The notes under the pieces: generated by a model
Database searches by the model: none
What the model was told of the DNA's origin: nothing
Seen by the model: only the letters and a program-made list of their open reading frames with translations
In this document: positions 16,338-24,178 of the stretch, piece by piece
Position numbering within the stretch: position 1 is the stretch's first letter
How the letters are laid out: each line of letters starts with the position of its first letter
Made by a program: the position numbers and the translations under genes
Assembly: GCA_050301235.1 (NCBI GenBank)
Contig: JBNKZD010000064.1
Coordinates: 1-30,219 of the forward strand
Origin: JAFGIN01 sp050301235
GTDB taxonomy: Bacteria > Fibrobacterota > Chitinivibrionia > Chitinivibrionales > Chitinispirillaceae
Direction of reading: 5' to 3'
Length of the DNA: 30,219 nucleotides

Positions 16338-18479
16338 TTAAAAGTTGAATTCAACTGCTGCTGTACCTGTAATTCCAGGCATTGGTATTCCAGGGTATTC
16401 TGAATAACCTACATTGAACAGGTTATCGATACCTGCTTTTATTTTTGCAGAAAAACCATTTGTTGTAAATACAGGATAGCTGCCATAGAGTCTGAATGTT
16501 ACAAATCCGTCAATATGTTCAAGTATTGTCGCGTTTCCTTTTGCTGAATTCCCGGTAATAACTTCACGCTCACCAATATAGCGCATCGAAATGCCGGCGA
16601 AGCGGTTATTTTGCGTTCGATATTCTATACCGAAGTTGCATTTATGTTTCGGAAGTTCCGGAAGACCTTTTGTGAGAACCATACTGCTGTCGTAGGTGTC
16701 TCCGCTCTTTTCTGTATGCTGCAGTGTGTAATTTCCGTGGAGATTGATATTTTTCAGAAGATCAAGTGATGCTTCGACCTCGAGTCCGGAAAGAACAACT
16801 TTATCAATGTTGTAAATCAGACGATTATTTGGATAACCGAATATTGTTCTTATATAGTCCTGTACTCCGTAGTAATAACCACGGATCCCGGCCGTCCCGC
16901 TGAATTGCTCTGATTCTGTAAAAGTATGAGAAATGCCCAGTTCCACCTGTGCTGCGCGTTCAGGGGCGAGCTCTTTACGGATCGCACGAGTGTATCCGCC
17001 ATAGTACCAGTAAAGCTCCGGGCAGGTGGGAAAACGGTAAGCGTATGCTCCGTGAAGTGATGCTGAACCACCTTCCCAGGTTTTAACCGTGATCCCTGCA
17101 TTGGGGCTTACCCCTTGAAATTTCGTATCATTGTAGGTTGTGCTGTTTTTGTGTCCGAGGTAATAATCATAGCGCAAGCCAGGTGATGCTTCTATCCGAT
17201 CACCCAGTTTCAATTGAGATTGCACAAAGATACCGTATCGATCAGCTGCTTTTACCGTTTTGGTCGGATCACTGTCTTGTGGCTGGCTTTTGAAATAGGT
17301 GGAGTCTTTCTGTCTGATATCAGCATTGTTGTAGCGTAAGCCATTTCCCTCCGCACCGTATTTAAGTGTACCGGTCTTTCCAAGTGATTGTTGAATGATC
17401 AGGTTGCATCCCCAGGTATTATCTTCCGGTTTTGCATAACGTTCGACGATTAACCGGTTGGTATCAGTGATTGCATAGTAATACTCTGTGCGGTCCTGAT
17501 CGTTGATATGGCCTAATGCAGTGATCAAAAATCCCGGCAATTCCTTTTGGAGTGAAAAGTCAATTTGCGTACGGTTATTCAGCCAGTAGCTTCGGTCACC
17601 GAAATAGAATGCGCCGCCTTTCCAGGCGAATCCCGGACCACCCCCAGCAGACTCTTTTGATTCCGGATAGTCCGGGTCAAAGGTTGAAGTCCCCTTGGTA
17701 TTTGCAAGTGCAAAGCCTCTCTTCTGAAGCGAGTTATTGAAACCGGCACTCGCACGTATCTCCCAGGGAAGAAGCAGGGATAGTTCTGCACCATAGGATG
17801 TGCGTTCGAAATAGTTGTTGCGAAGAAACGGTGCCCCTTTTCCATAATCAGCAAACAGATCAAGGGCTGCCCGGTTAAGAATATTGGCATGATGTGTCAC
17901 GGATACATCGGTATTCCTGTTTTCAAATGCATCTTTTGCATGTTCAGGAGAAACGATGCTATAAGATGCATTCACCCGTGTTTTTGATGGTGCCGACATA
18001 TCCTGTCTTGTAATGATATTGATAACCCCTCCGATCGTATTTCCATACTCAGCGGATTTGACACCACGTAAAATTTCAACTTTTTGTACATCTGCGGTTG
18101 GTAAGACTGACCAGTCAACGTAATCGCCACCCATCACTCCGGCACCGTTAAGTTGTCTGCCGTTGAGCAATATAAGACTGCGTGATTCATCAAGACCACG
18201 TACAATTACACCACCACCTTTTCCGGCAGCAGGCGATGTCCGCTTGAGATCGATACCCGGAAGATCAGAAAGCAAACCGTCCACACTTGATGAATTCCGG
18301 GGGCGCTGTATTACTGTGCTGTCGATACTGGTTGAACCTGAAATATTCTCTTTTTGAGACCTGACAACCATCCGGTTGAGTTCGCCGATTGATGAAGAAT
18401 CACTATCTGCAAGAACTGTTAAAACGGTTAAGTGGCACGTGAGTGTTACGATAAAAAAATGTATGGATTGCATTTTCAT
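16338..18479 (-). CDS. TonB-dependent outer-membrane receptor (second, non-riboswitch)
   Basis: 713 aa. The signal peptide covers roughly residues 1-24 (MKMQSIHFFIVTLTCHLTVL to VLAD). A TonB-box-like MVVRSQ is followed by a plug with GLLSDLPGIDLKR, GVIVRGLDESRSLILLNGR and VQKVEILRGVKSAEYG. The barrel ends in VEFNF with the terminal Phe of outer-membrane porin-type proteins. A GGGAAG ribosome-binding site lies about 8 bases before the ATG. It heads a six-gene operon with methyltransferase, FmdE-like protein and FecBCD-type importer. Unlike the receptor at 1664, it is preceded by tandem palindromic operators and not by a B12 riboswitch, so its ligand may be something other than cobalamin. Confidence 0.92.
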   Translation of the reverse strand: MKMQSIHFFIVTLTCHLTVLTVLADSDSSSIGELNRMVVRSQKENISGSTSIDSTVIQRPRNSSSVDGLLSDLPGIDLKRTSPAAGKGGGVIVRGLDESRSLILLNGRQLNGAGVMGGDYVDWSVLPTADVQKVEILRGVKSAEYGNTIGGVINIITRQDMSAPSKTRVNASYSIVSPEHAKDAFENRNTDVSVTHHANILNRAALDLFADYGKGAPFLRNNYFERTSYGAELSLLLPWEIRASAGFNNSLQKRGFALANTKGTSTFDPDYPESKESAGGGPGFAWKGGAFYFGDRSYWLNNRTQIDFSLQKELPGFLITALGHINDQDRTEYYYAITDTNRLIVERYAKPEDNTWGCNLIIQQSLGKTGTLKYGAEGNGLRYNNADIRQKDSTYFKSQPQDSDPTKTVKAADRYGIFVQSQLKLGDRIEASPGLRYDYYLGHKNSTTYNDTKFQGVSPNAGITVKTWEGGSASLHGAYAYRFPTCPELYWYYGGYTRAIRKELAPERAAQVELGISHTFTESEQFSGTAGIRGYYYGVQDYIRTIFGYPNNRLIYNIDKVVLSGLEVEASLDLLKNINLHGNYTLQHTEKSGDTYDSSMVLTKGLPELPKHKCNFGIEYRTQNNRFAGISMRYIGEREVITGNSAKGNATILEHIDGFVTFRLYGSYPVFTTNGFSAKIKAGIDNLFNVGYSEYPGIPMPGITGTAAVEFNF

Positions 18480-18505
18480 GTATATCTTCCCTGGTTATGA
18501 TTGTT

Positions 18506-18532
18506 GTAGCACTATTTATAAATTGGTGCTAC
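18506..18532 (-). promoter_or_regulatory. Operator-like inverted repeat, copy 1
   Basis: GTAGCAC (18506-18512) and its exact complement GTGCTAC (18526-18532) flank a 13-base AT-rich spacer. The spacer contains TATAAA on the minus strand, a possible -10 element for the receptor operon whose start is at 18479. A repressor bound here would block the promoter. Confidence 0.75.
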
Positions 18533-18537
18533 TTTTA

Positions 18538-18564
18538 GTAACACTAAATTAAAATATGTGCTAC
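18538..18564 (-). promoter_or_regulatory. Operator-like inverted repeat, copy 2
   Basis: GTAACAC (18538-18544) and GTGCTAC (18558-18564) again flank exactly 13 bases, with one mismatch between the arms. It starts 32 bp from copy 1, about three helical turns, so two dimers or tetramers could bind on one face. The half-sites and spacing recall NikR-type operators of anaerobic proteobacteria as I remember them, but the regulator is unproven. Confidence 0.72.
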
Positions 18565-18742
18565 TGCAATTGCAAGGAAAATAAGGGATTGTAAAACAAT
18601 AAGTTGTTGGATTCTTATTTGGAACTTGTTAGTGAATACGAGTAAATGGAGAATCTATCACTGCATGGTGTGAAGCGTTTTCGCAGAATATGAGACTCTG
18701 TTTTTCACATTCTATTTAAAATAAAGTCGTTGGAATATTTAA

Positions 18743-18919
18743 TCAACACATCTTTTCGCAGACATCTTTTATTCTTTCAAAGCCGTGATCTAAAATACTT
18801 TCCGCTGCCGATAATTCTTTTGTGTTTCTGAAAACACTCAAATCGGTCAGACAATCAAAAATAATCAATTTAATGAGTAACGTATTTACAGATATGGAAT
18901 TTTCATTTTGTATCGTATT
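18743..18919 (-). pseudogene. Coding-like fragment of unknown origin, 58 codons without start
   Basis: A minus-strand frame that opens after a stop at 18920-18922 and ends in TGA at 18743-18745. Its translation (ending in SAAESILDHGFERIKDVCEKMC) has the look of a real C-terminus, yet it has no start codon or ribosome-binding site. It directly follows, in another frame, the decayed flavoprotein fragment at 18886-19248, so it may be the frameshifted tail of the same dead gene or debris of another one. I do not recognise a family. Confidence 0.4.
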
Positions 18920-19248
18920 TTACATACAATATCGATTAGTGTATTAAAAGTCAGGTAGTCGGTTTGCCACAACAAGGCAACAAGATCAATGTTTTCACTT
19001 TGCAACGTTGCGATAGCCTGGGCTTTTGTAAGTCCTGCGGCAGCAAATGCGCAATCGCCTATTACAGTGGAGTACACCCCGATAACTCCAATATTTACGC
19101 GGTTTGTCGAATAGATGTTTGCACCTGCGACCCTGGCCTACATTGTAGCGATGGACGCAAACTTGAGACCGGAGGGCTTCCCATCAAAAAACGAAACCTT
19201 TTCAGTACAGTCACCACAGGCAAATATCGCATTGTCGGATGATTGCAT
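18886..19248 (-). pseudogene. Decayed FAD/NAD(P)-dependent oxidoreductase, C-terminal remnant
   Basis: The minus strand from 19248 reads SSDNAIFACGDCTEKVSFF, then GKPSGLKFASIATM, a TAG stop at 19138-19140, and ARVAGANI...VNIGVIGVYSTVIGDCAFAAAGLTKAQA. This is the segment of NADH-oxidase/CoA-disulfide-reductase-like flavoproteins that contains the flavin-binding ACGDC motif and the start of the dimerisation domain. It corresponds to residues about 270-355 of the intact relative at 20936-22279. The whole N-terminal flavin and NAD domains are missing, the TAG would be a glutamine codon by one base change, and homology fades after ENIDLV. This is therefore a broken paralogue. Confidence 0.8.
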
Positions 19249-19604
19249 ATATATCTCATACTATTTATAAATGCAAGTATCATATCGTGTTTTGTCCCAA
19301 GTATCGTCACATTTTAAAAATGCCGCATGACTTGGGCAGCTCTAATCAAGGCTGTTTATGAAGCATTCAGTGGAATTGCAGTGTTCGATATTAATGGAAC
19401 ATGTATAGCACTGGGGACTGTTACAATTAATTTGACTAAAAACGGTTATCGATTCTTATATAGGAAAGTATCCAAGCCTTAACCGCTCATAGGGTACCGA
19501 CTGTAAACTGTCCACTGTGGAGTGAAGTCCATTGAAGAGCCGGATGTGGTTAAGTGTTTACCACACCGTGGCTCTAAAAATTGCAATTGCGTTTTGATCA
19601 TTTT
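19249..19604. other. Non-coding region with one hairpin
   Basis: 356 bases between the flavoprotein remnant and the C_GCAxxG_C_C gene stop. A 51-codon plus-strand frame (19327-19482, starting MTWAALIKAVYEAF) has an ATG but no ribosome-binding site and no recognised family. I rate it as probably not a gene. The right end holds the hairpin at 19536-19575. No promoter or terminator was convincing. Confidence 0.4.
19536..19575. repeat. Interrupted hairpin downstream of the C_GCAxxG_C_C gene
   Basis: AGAGCC (19536-19541) pairs with GGCTCT (19570-19575), and TGTGGT (19545-19550) with ACCACA (19560-19565), leaving a small internal loop and a 9-base apex. No U-run follows on the minus strand, so it is not a textbook terminator, though it may protect the 3' end of that transcript. 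The AGAGCCGGATG wording recalls hairpins in group II introns; no reverse transcriptase is nearby. Confidence 0.5.
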
Positions 19605-20045
19605 TTATTTCAGATATTTTTCAACGATTTCAACCGAGCTTTTTACAAATAGAGGGCATATATTGCTGAAAACACCGGCATCACGCGCTTTTATAAATTC
19701 ACTCTCAATGCCAAGGTTGTATTTTGTCAAATTATTGCATTTTATTGATCCATGTATTTTTTTAAACTCTTCTGTAAATTCTTGTACCTTGCGATAGGTA
19801 ACACCTTTGGATTCCATATCCTCTTTCTTGTACTTACCATATCTGAGCCCTATCAACATTATTGCACCAGTTACCGCTCCGCAAGCTTCACCTGTGTGTC
19901 CCATTCCGCCGCCAAAACCGCCGGCGATTTTGTACGCGTTCTCTTTTTGGATACCGAATCTTTCACAATGCGATGAAAATACTGCCTGAGCACAATTAAA
20001 ACTATCTTTAAAACATTCAACACCATTTTCTGCTTCTTTACTCAT
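19605..20045 (-). CDS. C_GCAxxG_C_C family (putative redox) protein
   Basis: 146 aa. The family is small, Cys-rich and common in anaerobes; a redox or metal-binding role is assumed, not proven. Diagnostic features are FNCAQAVFSSHC near residue 18, the glycine-rich GGFGGGMGHTGEACGAVTGAI (residues 42-62) with Cys55, and the later Cys residues in KCNNLTKY and ICPLFV. A strong AGGAGA lies 7 bases before the ATG. It is the last gene of the minus-strand run that includes the DUF5714-like protein and the flavoprotein, but the gaps of 88 and 70 bases make co-transcription only likely. Confidence 0.9.
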   Translation of the reverse strand: MSKEAENGVECFKDSFNCAQAVFSSHCERFGIQKENAYKIAGGFGGGMGHTGEACGAVTGAIMLIGLRYGKYKKEDMESKGVTYRKVQEFTEEFKKIHGSIKCNNLTKYNLGIESEFIKARDAGVFSNICPLFVKSSVEIVEKYLK

Positions 20046-20133
20046 TATCTGTCTCCTGTAATATTTATAATTAGTTTATATTTGTAAGCACTTCTAAAAA
20101 TTTTATGTAGCCCCCGAAGAGGAATTAACTGAT

Positions 20134-20865
20134 CTATTTATCCATCCCGCTGTAAGCATTCACCGGACAGCGTTTTCCGATGCACCCCTTATTTAAATGC
20201 TGTACCTTGCAGGTTATTTGACCACGAGCAGGTAGTTTGAAGCCCAAAAGCTCTTCTGATAGCTCCTCCGCAGTCCTCAGTGCGGTAACACACTCCCGCA
20301 AACAACATCGCGACGCTGCATAGTCTGCAATCCGCATAAGCGCAGTTGCGACCGCTGTTTGAGCGATGTGCCGCTCACGCCCCTTGTATGGGTCAGCCTT
20401 TACAATGACCGAAAATGCAATACCCACACCCACAGCTGCTCCATCAACACCAAGATATGAACATGAAGCCGGAGGGACCATTCGCCCGCGTTCTAATCCA
20501 ATACGAATGCTCTCCAAAGAAACATTCGCACCGAGGTTACGAGCAACAACCAGAATTATTCCAGGGACCATCGGATGGTGGTGTGGACCAAACGGCTTAA
20601 ATTCTGGCATATCGCGCAAACGCGCTAATAATGAAATCATATCCGTTTCAGTCGCTGAGAATAGCTCCTGTTCTATTGCACGTGCCAGCGCATCATCAAA
20701 CGTCTCAATATGAACATAACCGCTTGTATAGCTCAGTGGATATCTCTGAACACTATTGGGCGAAACACAACACTCACAAGCTTCGGCATCTGCCGATGAG
20801 GTGTTTTCGTTGGTATCAGGTATTGATGCTTTCTGTGATGCTGAATTTTCAGCGTACATTTCCAT
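20134..20865 (-). CDS. DUF5714-like Cys-rich protein of unknown function
   Basis: 243 aa. The N-terminus (residues 1-45) is polar and carries a CECC cluster. From about residue 95 it shows FGPHHHPMVPGIILVVARN, then a conserved Cys followed by YLGVDGAAVGVGIAFSVI. This HHHP...C..GVDGAA...GIAFS pattern is what I associate with DUF5714. The C-terminal part is also Cys-rich (RCCLREC, ITCKVQ, CIGKRCPVN), suggesting metal or Fe-S binding. An AAAAGG precedes the ATG. Function is unknown; the neighbours point to anaerobic redox metabolism. Confidence is high that it is a gene and moderate for the family name. Confidence 0.75.
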   Translation of the reverse strand: MEMYAENSASQKASIPDTNENTSSADAEACECCVSPNSVQRYPLSYTSGYVHIETFDDALARAIEQELFSATETDMISLLARLRDMPEFKPFGPHHHPMVPGIILVVARNLGANVSLESIRIGLERGRMVPPASCSYLGVDGAAVGVGIAFSVIVKADPYKGRERHIAQTAVATALMRIADYAASRCCLRECVTALRTAEELSEELLGFKLPARGQITCKVQHLNKGCIGKRCPVNAYSGMDK

Positions 20866-20935
20866 AATAGTAACCTTTTAAAAAAAAGTAATTAGAAAAA
20901 AATCTGCTACTAACTCAGAGCAGGGCGGATAGTGA

Positions 20936-22279
20936 CTATTTCAACTGATTCATTTTCATTATTTTTTCAGCGGCCATTACTATCGGATTTTCAGCAGGTA
21001 CACCTGTTTGCAGTGGATGGGCGCAATATGCAAGAGTTGCCAGTTTCTCAGCAGTCATCTCTGATTGAATTGCCAATGCGATAAAATCTATTCGCTCGGC
21101 AATCCCATGCATGCCAGATATCTGTCCTCCTATAACCCTTTGATCCTCAGCCCGGCAAATAAGTTTTACTCTCACCGGCTCACTGGAATCGAACATAGGA
21201 TAAGCATCACGGGATACGGCTTCAGAAGAAATTGTTTTGATACCTTGTTTTTGCGTAGCTTCCTCAGTTAACCCGACGCTGCCAAGTTTCAATCCGAAAA
21301 TATCCGTAACGCAGGCATTGATAAATCCACTGAACCGGCGAGTAGAACCAATTGCGTTAGCTGCTGCTATTTTCCCTTGAAAAACACCGTTCGTAGCAAG
21401 TTTCCCGTTGCTGGTCTCGCCTGTAATGAAAGACTGAAATTGTGTGCAATCACCACATGCGTATACATCCCTGGCGTTAGTTTGCATGTATTCATCTACA
21501 ATTACTCCATCCCGTCCGGTTTTTATTGGAGTACCATCGCAAAGACTTACCTGAGCTTTGACTCCTAAAGCAAGTATCACCATGTCAGTATCGACCGATG
21601 AGGAATCCTGAAAAAGAAGTTTTCTTACAGAGCCATTTTCATCTACATGGACGTTTTCGACCCTCTTTCCAAGAGATAAATCAATACCATTCTCTTGGAT
21701 AATATCATGCGAAAGATCTGAAAACTCTTTATCAAATGCAGTGGGCATCAAACGATCTGCCATCTCGATAAGTGTTACATGCAGCCCTGCTTTCCCTAAC
21801 ATGCATGCGGTTTCCACACCAATATATCCACCACCGACAACTGCTACATTCTTAACGTTTTCTTTAAATTTAATAATTTTGTGGATATCTGCGGGGGTTC
21901 TGACTGTGAATACATTGGGTTGATGCCTTCCAAGAATCGGGAGCTGAACAGGTTGCGCCCCCGTTGCTAGTATCAATTTATTATAGCCGTAAGATTTCAT
22001 GCCGGCAAGTTTTACCAGCTTTTGTGCGGGATCAATACTTTCAACAGTGTCCTCAAGCACTTCAATTCCAATGTCTTTCATTAGTTTGGCTTCGTTTTTA
22101 AGGTATGAATCAACCTTACAGACATCGCCAATTGCGTAAGGTAAAGCACATGGAACATAGCTTGGTTCACGCCGAATAGCGGTTACTGACAACTCCTTTT
22201 TCGACAACTGTGCAGCTCGTGCTGCAGCCATTCCTGCCGGGCCGGTACCAATAATGAATACATCTACGTTTTTTTGCAT
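20936..22279 (-). CDS. FAD-dependent NADH oxidase / CoA-disulfide-reductase-like flavoprotein
   Basis: 447 aa, normal for the family. FAD-binding GTGPAG is at residues 11-16, the redox-active cysteine is Cys44 in SYVPCALPYAIG, NAD(P)H-binding VVGGGYIGVE is near 148, and the second flavin motif YACGDC is near 273. A dimerisation domain with KLICRAEDQRVIGGQ completes the fold. A lone active Cys points to CoA disulfide reductase, NADH oxidase/peroxidase or a polysulfide reductase-type activity; which one cannot be told. AAAAGGAAG precedes the ATG. A palindrome like those before the receptor operon lies 56-83 bases upstream. A broken paralogue is at 18886-19248. Confidence 0.9.
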   Translation of the reverse strand: MQKNVDVFIIGTGPAGMAAARAAQLSKKELSVTAIRREPSYVPCALPYAIGDVCKVDSYLKNEAKLMKDIGIEVLEDTVESIDPAQKLVKLAGMKSYGYNKLILATGAQPVQLPILGRHQPNVFTVRTPADIHKIIKFKENVKNVAVVGGGYIGVETACMLGKAGLHVTLIEMADRLMPTAFDKEFSDLSHDIIQENGIDLSLGKRVENVHVDENGSVRKLLFQDSSSVDTDMVILALGVKAQVSLCDGTPIKTGRDGVIVDEYMQTNARDVYACGDCTQFQSFITGETSNGKLATNGVFQGKIAAANAIGSTRRFSGFINACVTDIFGLKLGSVGLTEEATQKQGIKTISSEAVSRDAYPMFDSSEPVRVKLICRAEDQRVIGGQISGMHGIAERIDFIALAIQSEMTAEKLATLAYCAHPLQTGVPAENPIVMAAEKIMKMNQLK

Positions 22280-22334
22280 AATTACTTCCTTTTATTTATT
22301 ATTACATATAATTATAGTTTACAAAAATACCTTC

Positions 22335-22362
22335 GTAGCACCTTTATACAGAATAGTATTAC
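22335..22362 (-). promoter_or_regulatory. Candidate operator matching the receptor-operon palindromes
   Basis: GTAGCAC (22335-22341), a 14-base AT-rich spacer, then GTATTAC (22356-22362), one mismatch away from the complement GTGTTAC. It lies 56-83 bases before the flavoprotein start, with a TATAAT on the minus strand between. The half-sites match the operators at 18506-18564, but the site also overlaps the last codons of the acetolactate-synthase-like gene, so chance cannot be excluded. Confidence 0.45.
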
Positions 22363-24062
22363 ATCTGTTGAAGATACGGACCCAATATCATATCATGATA
22401 TCCTTTACCTGCGGGAACTACAGGATACAAAACTTCTTCGATATCAGTCATTACTTCAAGCATTGAAGGGCCATTGGCAGTAATGAAATCCTGGATATCT
22501 GTTTTTAATGTGCTTCTATCGGACACTCGTTTTGAAAATTGAAAGTTACATTTTACAGCGATTTCTGAAAAGTTTATGTCAATCGTACGTTCTGTAGCAG
22601 AGCGCCGTCCTTCATAGGATACACTCTCCACATTTCTAACCATTCCATCACTCATATTGTTTAAAAGAAGAATTTTGACAGGTAAACCAAGCGATCCAAT
22701 AGTGTATAGTTCACCCATATTCATCCTGAAACTTCCATCGCCGTCAATGACAATTACGGTTGCATTCGGGTTGGCGAAATAAGCGCCAATTGCACTGGGC
22801 ATTCCAAACCCCATTGTCCCAAAACTACCTGATGTCAGGAATCTTTTCGGTTCTATCATTTTAAGGTATTGTGCTGCCAGGAGCTGGTGATTTCCTACAC
22901 CCGTAGATATGATTGCACCATTCGGAAGTACAGCGCTTAAACAGTCCATAACTTCCGCTTGCTGCAAGCGACCGGTATTTCTATTGTAATTGAGCGGCCA
23001 CTTTTTTTTCAGCTCGCCTGCTTCCATAATCCATTTACTTAGGTCAATAGTCAGGTCATGCTTTTCGGCGTAATCAGCCAAGTCGTTTAACATGATTGCA
23101 GCATTGCCAATAGCAGAAAAATCCGGTTTCCGTTCTAATCGTATTTGACGTACTTTAACAGGGTTAATATCGATGTATGCAATTTTGGAATGAATAGCAA
23201 AACCAACCTTTTCAGCAACGCGATCATCCCATCGTACACCTAGCGCAAAAAAGAAATCATTACGTTGAATCATCATGTTAGCAGCAGGTGTTCCGAACAT
23301 GCCCAGCAAGCCTAATGCATTAGCATCGTTTTCATCGATAATTCCCTTACCCATGAGAGTGTTAACAGATGGAATATTGAAGCGTTTATTGAAACGTCTG
23401 ATGGCATTAGCACCTTGATAGCTATTCAGCCCTCCACCAATATACAAAAGTGGGCGTTTGGAAGAACTAAGCAGGTTATAAAATGTTTCGCACTGACCGT
23501 CGGATAGATGGCATTCATCTGCGTATAATTCAGAAAAATCCCGTAGTGCCAGCCCCTGATAAGTAAAGTTGTTCTGCTGTAAATTGATCGGCATATCTAT
23601 GACCACAGGGCCCGGCTTTCCCGCTTTGCAGAAAAACCACGCGTCCTTGATTGTTGACTCAATTTTTTCGATGCCATCTACGAGGAGCACCTTTTTGGCC
23701 GTAGCTCCAAATACGTTGGAAACATCAATATGCTGAAAGCAGTCTGTTCCCAGTTTATATTCAGGAACTTGTCCTGCAATGACGATCAGAGGAATACTAT
23801 CCGCATAGGCATCCGCGACAGCGGTCAGTGTGTTGGTTATGGCCGGACCAGAGGTAACAATGGCAACTCCAACCGACTCACTTGACCGTGAATGTCCCGC
23901 AGCACTGAACGTCGCCGATTGTTCATTGGAATTAACAACAATTTTTATACTACTTTTACTTAAAGCATCAAACACAGGCAGAATCGCTGCACCCGTGTAG
24001 CCAAATACATGTGTTACATTTAATTCATGTAAACATTTTACAAGGATTTCCGCGCCATTCAC
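22359..24062 (-). CDS. ilvB: Acetolactate synthase large subunit-like ThDP enzyme
   Basis: 567 aa, the size of acetohydroxyacid synthase catalytic subunits, which condense pyruvate to acetolactate (or with 2-oxobutyrate) for branched-chain amino acids. The N-terminal domain has the ThDP-activating glutamate (Glu47 in NSNEQSATFSAAGHSR), then IVTSGPAITNTLTAVADAYA. The C-terminal domain has the ThDP motif GDGSFRMNMGELYTIG...LLLNN and the GMVRNVE segment where true AHAS has GMVRQWQ. AAGGAG lies 10 bases upstream. No regulatory subunit (ilvN) or other ilv gene is adjacent, so it may be a catabolic or specialised ThDP enzyme. Confidence 0.85.
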   Translation of the reverse strand: MNGAEILVKCLHELNVTHVFGYTGAAILPVFDALSKSSIKIVVNSNEQSATFSAAGHSRSSESVGVAIVTSGPAITNTLTAVADAYADSIPLIVIAGQVPEYKLGTDCFQHIDVSNVFGATAKKVLLVDGIEKIESTIKDAWFFCKAGKPGPVVIDMPINLQQNNFTYQGLALRDFSELYADECHLSDGQCETFYNLLSSSKRPLLYIGGGLNSYQGANAIRRFNKRFNIPSVNTLMGKGIIDENDANALGLLGMFGTPAANMMIQRNDFFFALGVRWDDRVAEKVGFAIHSKIAYIDINPVKVRQIRLERKPDFSAIGNAAIMLNDLADYAEKHDLTIDLSKWIMEAGELKKKWPLNYNRNTGRLQQAEVMDCLSAVLPNGAIISTGVGNHQLLAAQYLKMIEPKRFLTSGSFGTMGFGMPSAIGAYFANPNATVIVIDGDGSFRMNMGELYTIGSLGLPVKILLLNNMSDGMVRNVESVSYEGRRSATERTIDINFSEIAVKCNFQFSKRVSDRSTLKTDIQDFITANGPSMLEVMTDIEEVLYPVVPAGKGYHDMILGPYLQQM

Positions 24063-24178
24063 TGAGGGCTCCTTTCATTTTACTGTAAAGTATTTTCTGT
24101 TAATAAAGTAAATCAGTTTCCTGTATCATGGTTTCTGGTAATCTCCTTCATGTTCTATGGAAGTGAATTTTTGTATGT

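Noticed and set aside
19327..19482. 51-codon plus-strand frame starting MTWAALIK
   Set aside because: No ribosome-binding site, no family match and no neighbours on that strand; kept only as a remark in the intergenic entry.
20870..20910. GTAACCT and CTGCTAC upstream of the DUF5714-like gene as another operator
   Set aside because: The spacer is 27 bases, not 13-14, and both arms deviate from the half-site.
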